Below are positions 1 through 4,667 of a stretch of DNA of 7,068 bases, piece by piece. The stretch is from Candidatus Hydrogenedentota bacterium (GTDB lineage: Bacteria; Hydrogenedentota; Hydrogenedentia; Hydrogenedentales; SLHB01). The translations under genes and the position numbers were made by a program. The DNA lies in the NCBI GenBank assembly GCA_013349485.1, contig DUZM01000278.1, positions 1 through 7,068 of the forward strand, in the 5' to 3' direction. How positions within the stretch are numbered: position 1 is the stretch's first letter; the number at the start of each line of letters is the position of its first letter. Under the pieces are notes generated by a model. The model was not told where the DNA came from. It saw only the letters and a program-made list of their open reading frames with translations, and searched no databases.

Positions 1-153
1 CATCTCGGATACAGCGAGAACGACTACCCCGTGGCCATCCAGGCCAGCCGAGAAGTGCTGGCCCTGCCGATATACCCCGAACTCACCTGCGAGCAGCAGG
101 ACGAAGTCGTCGCCGCACTCAAAGAACACGTCGCGGCTTTGCCGCGAATTTAG
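1..153 (+). CDS. DegT/DnrJ/EryC1/StrS-family aminotransferase, C-terminal fragment (5' end outside window)
   Basis: Frame 1 is open from the window edge to a TAG at 151-153, giving 50 residues. The fragment begins HLGYSEND and continues through a Pro-Val-Ala stretch to REVLALPIYPELT and a final EQQDEVVAALKEH-type helix. This layout (the HLGY...DFPxAE turn, then 'xxVLxLPxYPxLTxEQxxxVxxxL') is the standard C-terminus of PLP-dependent sugar aminotransferases of the DegT/DnrJ/EryC1/StrS family. These transfer an amino group to keto-sugar nucleotides in LPS, capsule or glycan synthesis. The catalytic Lys and the PLP-binding region lie upstream of the window, so the substrate cannot be inferred. 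The gene ends normally and nothing looks truncated on this side. A sugar-handling neighbour (the galactokinase-like gene at 1298-2926) is nearby but on the opposite strand. Confidence 0.88.
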   Translation, partial: HLGYSENDYPVAIQASREVLALPIYPELTCEQQDEVVAALKEHVAALPRI

Positions 154-322
154 AAACGAAAACTGAGAAACAAGAGGGCAGCGTTAACGGGATCGGAAGG
201 GACGTGCACGCTTAGGTCCTTTTCGTCCTTTGCGACTCTACCTCTCGCACGAGGCTGCCACGGGTTGTCATGAGCGCCCGAACCGGCCGGACCTCTTACG
301 CCGTTGGCGCCTAGACAGCCTG

Positions 323-339
323 TTGTTTGGGCCAAGCAA
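323..339. promoter_or_regulatory. Short near-palindrome upstream of the P-loop ATPase gene
   Basis: TTGTTTGG at 323-330 and CCAAGCAA at 332-339 are inverted arms around a single central G, with one G-T wobble position. The element lies 33 bp before the ATG at 373, in a 219-bp spacer (154-372) where I see no other gene and no convincing -35/-10 pair. It could be an operator half-site pair or a leader hairpin, or it could be chance. Confidence 0.2.
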
Positions 340-372
340 CGTACAGCGAACTGAGATGACCGGGGCAAGAGG

Positions 373-1128
373 ATGGTGAGGTCTGCCGACAATCAGGTAC
401 TCCGTCATTGCGCGGAGCTGAACCGCTGCAACCAGCGGGGCGGGCGAATGTTGTCGATTCTGGACCTGCTCGATGCGGGGACGCTGGATATCGACGTGGC
501 CGCGTATTTGATGGCGCGGGTAAGTCGGGGCGTGTCGTTCATGGTCGGCGCATCCCCGGGGGGTGCGGGCAAGACAACCGTCATGTGCGCGCTGCTCAAT
601 TTGGTTCCTGCGACCGTAGAACTCGTGGCCGCGACGCCGGCGGCTGTCCGGGGTGTGGACAGCGGGCCGAAGCGGTGCTACGTGTGCCACGAGATTGGCG
701 CGGGGCCGTATTTCGCTTACCTTTGGGGCGGCGATCTGCGCGCCTATTGCGCCTTGCCGACAAAGGGCCATATGCTGGCGACAAACTTGCACGCGGATGA
801 TCTCGACGAGGCCCACGCGCAGGTTTGCCTCGATAACGGCGTTCCGTCGGCCCATTTCAACCGCTTCGAACTGCTGGTGTTTCTGCGGGTAAAACGGGGC
901 GTTACGGGGACTCGGCGGCTCGTCGAGAAGGTGTACGCGATAGGTGATTCGGGTTCACACGAGGTCGCATTCGACGCACGGGATGGCTACGAGAGGTGCC
1001 TCCTCGGCGCAGGCACTGAATGGCTTGCCCAATGCCGCGGGTTCCTGGAGTCGCTTCTCCCGACGAACGTGCGCACCGTCGAAGACGTCCGCGCTGCCGT
1101 GGTCCAGTTCTTGACAGCATATGATTGA
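373..1128 (+). CDS. Orphan CpaF/VirB11-like P-loop ATPase, single RecA-like domain
   Basis: The 251-aa product looks like only the C-terminal ATPase half of type II/IV secretion and pilus ATPases (CpaF, VirB11, PilT). Residues ~27-58 (LSILDLLDAGTLDIDVAAYL...) align in pattern with the CpaF segment just before its P-loop. Walker A is GASPGGAGKTT at 59-69. A His-box-like stretch, GHMLATNLHADD, is at 132-143, where secretion ATPases have TGHxxxxTxHAND. Between them lies CYVCHEIG (102-109), then WGGDLRAYC at 118-126 in the place of the usual GExRxxEA Walker B/Asp-box segment. The canonical Glu is not evident; Asp121 may stand in. No N-terminal hexamerisation domain, signal peptide or TM helix is seen. 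The protein is Cys-rich, including the C102-x2-C105 pair. The ATG at 373 has GGGG 7 nt upstream and an in-frame stop at 352-354, so the start is well bounded; GTG 376 would change little. No secretion or pilus gene is visible nearby, so ATP binding is a fair inference but the role is unknown. Confidence 0.75.
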   Translation: MVRSADNQVLRHCAELNRCNQRGGRMLSILDLLDAGTLDIDVAAYLMARVSRGVSFMVGASPGGAGKTTVMCALLNLVPATVELVAATPAAVRGVDSGPKRCYVCHEIGAGPYFAYLWGGDLRAYCALPTKGHMLATNLHADDLDEAHAQVCLDNGVPSAHFNRFELLVFLRVKRGVTGTRRLVEKVYAIGDSGSHEVAFDARDGYERCLLGAGTEWLAQCRGFLESLLPTNVRTVEDVRAAVVQFLTAYD

Positions 1129-1177
1129 ATAGGCTCGGGAACCTTCCCAATCGACCTTTTCTGGCTCCCGGCTGGCC

Positions 1178-1297
1178 GCAAGAACGGGGTCGGTCCCGCG
1201 CAGAACAGGAACGGTCCCCGGCTCGCTTCGCTGGGGGGAGCGCAAAACAGGGACAGTCCCGGCTCGCTTCGCTCGCTTGGGACAGTCCCTGTTTTGC
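1178..1297. repeat. Degenerate tandem REP-like repeats in a convergent intergenic region
   Basis: Two direct copies can be read. Copy A at 1198-1232 and copy B at 1240-1273 both begin GCGCA(g/a)AACAGG, continue with an AC(g/a)GTCCC core and end GGCTCGCTTCGCT. They differ by three substitutions and one indel. A third, more degenerate core (GCAAGAACGGGGTCGGTCCC) starts at 1178. After copy B the core recurs inverted at 1279-1297, making a long hairpin. The block fills almost all the space between the ATPase stop (1128) and the kinase stop (1298). GGGACAGTCCCTGTTTTG-type palindromes recur, from memory, in intergenic regions of PVC and related genomes, often beside REP-associated tyrosine (Y1/RAYT) transposase genes. 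No transposase gene is present here. Confidence 0.7.
1242..1297. terminator. Long hairpin between convergent genes, possible bidirectional terminator
   Basis: The left arm GCAAAACAGGGACAGTCCC (1242-1260) and the right arm GGGACAGTCCCTGTTTTGC (1279-1297) pair over 19 positions, with one A-A mismatch (1255/1284) and an 18-nt loop. The right arm directly abuts the stop codon of the kinase gene (1298-1300). Its position between convergent ends fits transcript termination or 3'-end stabilisation on both strands. The only T-run lies inside the stem, so it is not a textbook intrinsic terminator. Confidence 0.4.
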
Positions 1298-2926
1298 TTA
1301 GAGGACGAGTTCGCTGGCGGCGGCGGTGGCGTGGTTTGTGACTACGGCCGAGGCGACTTCACGATCTTCGAGAGGGGCCTGGCGGCCGGAGACGCGGGTG
1401 TACTCAGGAGAAGCGAGCCGTTGCCGAACGGCTTCGGCCACGGTGGGCGCGTCTTGGGTATTGCACAGCGCCAGAACCGTCCCGGCGATGCCGGCGCCGG
1501 TGAGACATGCGCCCAACGCGCCGGCCTGGATGGCCGCGTCCACCAGGACATCGAGTGGGGGACTGCTTGCGCCGTAAGCGCCGGGTATCTGAGCGATCGG
1601 CACGTTGCGTTCGACGAACGCATCGAGCGCGGCGTCGCTGACGTCATACACAAACGCCGAACCATCCGGAGCAACCACGCGATCTCCGTCATGGCCGATC
1701 GTCATGAGCGTACCTGCCATTTCAATGTCGCCGACAGTCAAGGCTTCTGGAAATACCCGTGCCCGTTCGGATTCGGCGATACCGAACAGGAGCGGCCCGC
1801 GTAACGCAATGGTCTTCGGGCGCTGGTCTTCCGAGACGGCCCCGAAGTAACGCTCGTAGGCTTCGTCAAAGCTGGGCAATTCGTAACGCCGGCGAAGCTC
1901 GGAAAGGGAAATTGTCTCGGGAACTGCCCGCAACAGGCCCAGAATCGCGCGGTTGCCGCCGACCTCCGCGAAGAAATCTGGAGACAGGTTCGACAGGCGA
2001 ATCGCTTTGCCGACGAGCCGTTCGGGCCAACCGAGTGCGCGCATCTGGTGGCGCAGTACATCGAGGGCGAGCGAATAGGCGAATCGGTTGCGGTTATACG
2101 CGAGCGCAGCGGCGCCGCTGAGGCTGCGGCTCGTGTACGAGTTGACGACGAGGACTTCGAGATCCTCGGGGAAAGTCAGTCTGCGCGCCGTGGACGTATC
2201 AAGCTGCCACGGAAGCAGGGCAATATTGACGAGTTCGTTCGGCCCGCCAAGGACCATCGCCGCTTGGTCGCTCACACCGCATCGTGAACCCGCACACCAT
2301 TCGGCATCGCGTGCCGCAAGGATCAACGCCTCGGGCTCGAGCGCTTTGCCGTGGCATGCGAGTATGGCGGTCAGGCACGCCACGCACAACGCCGACGACG
2401 AACTCAGGGCGGCCCCGATCGGAATGTCGCTGCCGACGGCCATCGCCGTGCCCCCGAACTCGGTATCGGGGAACACGCCCCGGGCAACGTTAACGCAGCC
2501 ACGGAGGTAGTTGGCCCAATGGCCGGGGGGTGGGGGAGAGGCCGGTTCGGCCTCGATGCCGAAACTCGTTTCGTCGAACTCGGGTGCGATGTTGACGCAG
2601 GTTACGGTGCGGTCGTCTCGCGGGGCCGCGACCACGACGAATTCGCGGTGGCGGGTCATAAGGTTCAGATACCCGCCGTGCGTGTCCACGTGCATGCCAC
2701 GCAGATTGATACGCCCCGGACAACGAAAGACGCGGCACGGCCGATCTCCGAACCGGGCGACAAACGTGTCAAGGACCCTCCGGATAAGCGCGAGCCGTTC
2801 ATGCACAAGGTCCGCGTCCGTGCCGTAGGTCCGCGATAGTGCACGTTGCACATTTGAGCTTTCCCTGCCGGCCGCAATATTCCATGCGCTTGCCAGGCGG
2901 AGAGGGCCGCCGTAAGTCATATGCAC
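1298..2926 (-). CDS. Galactokinase-family GHMP sugar kinase with altered sugar-binding motif
   Basis: The 542-aa product carries all three GHMP landmarks. The galactokinase-type N-terminal motif is PGRINLRGMHVDTHGG (70-85). The ATP-binding loop is GSDIPIGAALSSSSA (165-179). The C-terminal glycine motif is LTGAGIAGTVLAL (475-487). CGVSDQ (216-221) supplies the expected catalytic Asp220, and Arg72 matches the catalytic Arg. By family, it phosphorylates a monosaccharide at C1 in the cytoplasm. The odd points are Met78 in place of the conserved Glu of GEHTDY, and Thr82 in place of its Tyr. It is also far longer than GalK (~380-400 aa), with an extra N-terminal ~55 residues and extra sequence around 310-380. 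The substrate may therefore not be galactose: arabinose, a uronic acid or another sugar are possible. The start is GTG 2926, or ATG 2920 two codons later; AAGGGAG at 2933-2939 favours the GTG slightly. The 193 bp upstream (2927-3119) show no clear promoter or gene. Confidence 0.82.
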   Translation of the reverse strand: MHMTYGGPLRLASAWNIAAGRESSNVQRALSRTYGTDADLVHERLALIRRVLDTFVARFGDRPCRVFRCPGRINLRGMHVDTHGGYLNLMTRHREFVVVAAPRDDRTVTCVNIAPEFDETSFGIEAEPASPPPPGHWANYLRGCVNVARGVFPDTEFGGTAMAVGSDIPIGAALSSSSALCVACLTAILACHGKALEPEALILAARDAEWCAGSRCGVSDQAAMVLGGPNELVNIALLPWQLDTSTARRLTFPEDLEVLVVNSYTSRSLSGAAALAYNRNRFAYSLALDVLRHQMRALGWPERLVGKAIRLSNLSPDFFAEVGGNRAILGLLRAVPETISLSELRRRYELPSFDEAYERYFGAVSEDQRPKTIALRGPLLFGIAESERARVFPEALTVGDIEMAGTLMTIGHDGDRVVAPDGSAFVYDVSDAALDAFVERNVPIAQIPGAYGASSPPLDVLVDAAIQAGALGACLTGAGIAGTVLALCNTQDAPTVAEAVRQRLASPEYTRVSGRQAPLEDREVASAVVTNHATAAASELVL

Positions 2927-2932
2927 TCGGGA

Positions 2933-2939
2933 CTCCCTT
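2933..2939 (-). promoter_or_regulatory. Shine-Dalgarno of the GHMP kinase gene
   Basis: The minus strand reads AAGGGAG, then six bases (TCCCGA), then GTG CAT ATG. Spacing is 6 nt to the GTG at 2926 and 12 nt to the ATG at 2920. This favours the GTG, although both start codons remain possible. Confidence 0.6.
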
Positions 2940-3119
2940 CAGCCGCAGGGACGCGTTGTTCGAACGCACAGTTTTGGCGGACGCAGCAGCACGCGACTTC
3001 CCTTTGTCGTAACGTCGCAGTTGATCCATGAATTCCTTGTAACGCCCCATAGCCCCCGTTGGACTCCGCTCTAGCACAACTCGTGAAATCCCCAAAAGTC
3101 ATGCCGCTACTTGGTCTTC

Positions 3120-3851
3120 TCACCGTGCATGAAAAGCTGAGACGAGTTTCTGGCCCACGTAGACGAGCGGGAAACAGAGCAAGGCTGCCACGAAGCCGTT
3201 GAATGCGGAGACAACAACAATACCTCTTGTCCTTAGTCTGTAGCCCAGCGGAATTGGGTCCCCTGAGATAACCTTATATAGGTAGACTTCTGGGAAATTG
3301 CCTCGGTGCAACTCCAAGAGTATCTTCTCGGAAGACCCGTCTGCCGCATGTTCGAGGACCCTGAGTCTGAAACCTCTCTTCGCAAACGCGATATCGTTTG
3401 GGTCCGCATCAATCAGCCGACGGTTAACCCCCGTTGCGATCTCAAAAGCCGACTCCGGCCGGATGTAGAAATTATGTGTCTTAGGATCGTCTGTGCCCCA
3501 GAGGACGGCCGCACCGGGCCATCCCTCGTGCAGTCGAGCTTGCACCGTTGCCCTGCTGTTCGTACGACCGAGGTCTTCCCAGAGCCGTGTGCTGAAATCC
3601 AAGACGGCAACTAATGTGAAGTCATTCTGATCGGGCGACTTCCCGAGAACAAAGAAGTACGGCGGCAGATCGCTGTATTCTCTTCTCGTTACGGGAACGA
3701 GTTGGCTTTCTCGGTCCATTGAGTATGGGAAAACAGCAACAACGACAACCGTAAGCAGGCCCGTTTCCACAATTCGCTGCTTGACGCTACACCTTGAAAG
3801 GAGGAAGCGCAAAGATTGCTCTCCCCGCATACCACCGCATTCCGCCGCCAT
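3120..3851 (-). CDS. Hypothetical membrane-anchored protein with two terminal TM helices
   Basis: I do not recognise this family. The 243-aa reading has a basic segment (SRCSVKQR, 19-26), then a first hydrophobic helix at ~29-44 (ETGLLTVVVVAVFPYS). A ~160-residue polar region follows at ~45-208, rich in aromatic and charged residues, then a second helix at ~209-231 (RGIVVVSAFNGFVAALLCF) and a short tail, QKLVSAFHAR. The charge pattern predicts both ends in the cytoplasm with the middle domain outside the inner membrane. The start is uncertain. ATG 3851 has no evident Shine-Dalgarno and ATG 3830 a weak one. TTG 3812 has GGGGAG 8 bp upstream and would give 230 aa with both helices intact. Base composition looks more AT-rich than the flanking kinase and VWA genes, in keeping with an accessory gene. 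No operon partner is evident: the downstream kinase start is 193 bp away and the hicA remnant ends 38 bp upstream. Confidence 0.6.
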   Translation of the reverse strand: MAAECGGMRGEQSLRFLLSRCSVKQRIVETGLLTVVVVAVFPYSMDRESQLVPVTRREYSDLPPYFFVLGKSPDQNDFTLVAVLDFSTRLWEDLGRTNSRATVQARLHEGWPGAAVLWGTDDPKTHNFYIRPESAFEIATGVNRRLIDADPNDIAFAKRGFRLRVLEHAADGSSEKILLELHRGNFPEVYLYKVISGDPIPLGYRLRTRGIVVVSAFNGFVAALLCFPLVYVGQKLVSAFHAR

Positions 3852-3889
3852 CGCAAGGCGCCTGTACCGTCCCGACCCGCTGAGCTTTG

Positions 3890-4139
3890 CTACAGTGGGT
3901 TACCGTTCGCCTCCTGCTTCTTTTTTAGAAACTCATCAATCGTAAGGCCGATGTCTTTGGCAATTTGACGCAACAGGATTGGCGATATGTCACGCCCCTT
4001 GATGCCACGGCAGAGTCGTGCCTCGGCCGTCTGGATGCCGATATTGCTTGTGTGAACCGCGTTGCCGCACTTCCACGAATCCCAACGATTCCAGTAACGA
4101 GGCAACTTCGCGCGGTTTCAGCGGAGAGTACTTGCGCAT
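3890..4139 (-). pseudogene. hicA: HicA-family toxin broken by a +1-nt frameshift
   Basis: HicA is the mRNA-cleaving toxin of the HicBA system. From ATG 4139 the frame encodes MRKYSPLKPREVASLLESLG, then FVEVRQRGSHKQYRHPDGRG, the typical HicA dsRBD-like fold with the catalytic His in GSH (His30). It then runs through TTLPWHQGA into a TGA at 3990-3992, after only 49 residues. The next frame supplies exactly the missing C-terminus: GRDISPILLRQIAKDIGLTI, then DEFLKKKQEANGNPL, stop at 3890-3892. Removing one base of the CCCC run at 3995-3998 (GGGG on the coding strand) would join them as HQGRDISP and restore an 82-aa HicA, the usual size. The start lies 2 bp after the hicB stop (TGACCATG), as expected for coupled hicB-hicA. 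The indel could be true inactivation or a homopolymer sequencing error. Programmed frameshifting is less likely, since no slippery signal is evident. Confidence 0.85.
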
Positions 4140-4141
4140 GG

Positions 4142-4351
4142 TCAACTGACGGTTACCGTCTGCGTGCCGACAAACTCCGCGTCCAATTGCGGTTCACCGT
4201 CTTCCAAGAGCATGACGAGGACTTCCTGTAGGTTACGGTTCAACTCATCCAACGTTTCCGCCTGCGAATGTGCCCCGGGAAAACCAGGTACGTATCCCAC
4301 GTACAATCCCGTGTCTGGACAGTGCTCAACGACAGCCGTATAAGTCTTCAT
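4142..4351 (-). CDS. hicB: HicB-family antitoxin, short form
   Basis: The 69-aa product begins MKTYTAVVEHCPDTGLYVGY and continues VPGFPGAHSQAETLDELNRN, the partial RNase-H-like fold of HicB antitoxins (the 'GxYxGxVPxLPGxxSxGxTxxEAxxN' pattern). It ends LLEDGEPQLDAEFVGTQTVT-VS. HicB binds and neutralises HicA and often represses its own operon. This is the short form: no C-terminal HTH or RHH DNA-binding domain follows the core. ATG 4351 is chosen because the family begins at MKxYTAVVE; an upstream in-frame TTG at 4381 only adds a non-conserved leader. AGAAAGG lies about 12 nt upstream, a rather long spacing. The antitoxin looks intact while its downstream partner hicA is frameshifted. Its first 26 bp overlap the end of the small ORF at 4326-4580. 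Confidence 0.88.
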   Translation of the reverse strand: MKTYTAVVEHCPDTGLYVGYVPGFPGAHSQAETLDELNRNLQEVLVMLLEDGEPQLDAEFVGTQTVTVS

Positions 4352-4580
4352 GGCACAGAAAAACCTTTCTTTGTGGGCCAACCTGAACGGCCGAACGGTC
4401 TGCTATACTTAGTATAACCTTTGGCGCCCTCGCGTAACCAGCACACGTGTAGTGTTCCTTGTAATCTCCCATTACAATACACAGCACATCGGGCAGAAAA
4501 CCGCGGACGAGCCCTTTCACGTCAGCTAGAAAGGTCCTGTCCTCAGCAGAGAGAGCATGTACTTCATCAAAAGTCCTCAT
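4326..4580 (-). CDS. Small unrecognised ORF overlapping the hicB start
   Basis: This 84-aa frame starts at ATG 4580 with CAGGAG (4590-4595) 9 nt upstream, a good ribosome binding site; GTG 4586 is too close to that site. The first ~38 residues (MRTFDEVHALSAEDRTFLAD, then VKGLVRGFLPDVLCIVMG) look like real protein: a helix followed by a hydrophobic strand. They faintly resemble the start of small nucleotidyltransferases (a helix ending in LPD, then a strand before GSRARG), but the GSRARG and DxD motifs are absent. The rest (DYKEHYTCAGYARAPKVILS onward) matches nothing I know. It runs through the hicBA promoter palindrome and ends 26 bp inside hicB. It may be a remnant whose 3' part was replaced when hicBA arrived, or a spurious ORF. 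Confidence 0.4.
   Translation of the reverse strand: MRTFDEVHALSAEDRTFLADVKGLVRGFLPDVLCIVMGDYKEHYTCAGYARAPKVILSIADRSAVQVGPQRKVFLCHEDLYGCR
4404..4416 (-). promoter_or_regulatory. Palindromic promoter/operator candidate of hicBA
   Basis: TATACTTAGTATA is a perfect inverted repeat: 6-bp arms around one base. On the minus strand its first half, TATACT (4416-4411), is a good -10 hexamer. TGGTTA at 4440-4435 lies 18 bp upstream as a weak -35. Transcription would begin about 50 bp before hicB. A dyad over a -10 box is typical of autoregulated toxin-antitoxin operons, but the HicB here lacks an obvious DNA-binding domain. The site also lies inside the small ORF at 4326-4580. Confidence 0.5.
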
Positions 4581-4610
4581 GGTCACGCGCTCCTGTCAGG
4601 TCAATCCGCG

Positions 4611-4646
4611 TTGGCGCTCTGCGGACGGCATCAGCGCTCACGCCAA
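4611..4646. terminator. Weak hairpin downstream of the VWA gene
   Basis: TTGGCG (4611-4616) and CGCCAA (4641-4646) are inverted arms. A competing pair, GCGCT (4614-4618) with AGCGC (4633-4637), lies partly inside them. The element sits 22 bp past the VWA stop at 4668 and before the small ORF at 4580. With no U-run and a long loop, any terminator role is only a positional guess. Confidence 0.25.
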
Positions 4647-4667
4647 GCCCGTCGCCGGCACAAGCCT

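Noticed and set aside
241..254. CCTC...GAGG mini-hairpin after the aminotransferase gene
   Set aside because: Only 4 bp of stem and no T-run, too weak to call a terminator.
268..855. 195-aa minus-strand frame opposite the P-loop ATPase gene
   Set aside because: Arg/His-rich composition typical of an antisense shadow of a GC-rich gene. The plus-strand frame carries clear ATPase motifs.
1277..1804. 175-aa plus-strand frame opposite the GHMP kinase
   Set aside because: Overlaps the recognised kinase coding strand, has no family motifs, and begins inside the hairpin repeat.
2799..3050. Minus-strand frame starting MGRYKEFMDQLRRYDKGKSR with AAGGA before an internal ATG at 3029
   Set aside because: The first ~40 residues look protein-like, but it overlaps the kinase start by 128 bp, has no recognised homologue, and degenerates into Cys/Arg-rich sequence. 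Possibly a leader peptide, but not supportable.
3306..3614. 102-aa plus-strand frame opposite the two-TM protein
   Set aside because: No ribosome site or motif. The opposite strand gives a longer frame with two coherent TM helices.
3990..4001. Programmed frameshift in hicA
   Set aside because: Restoring the frame needs a +1 shift at GGG-GCG-TGA, which is not a known slippery site and has no stimulatory structure in view. A simple indel in the G4 run is the more economical reading.
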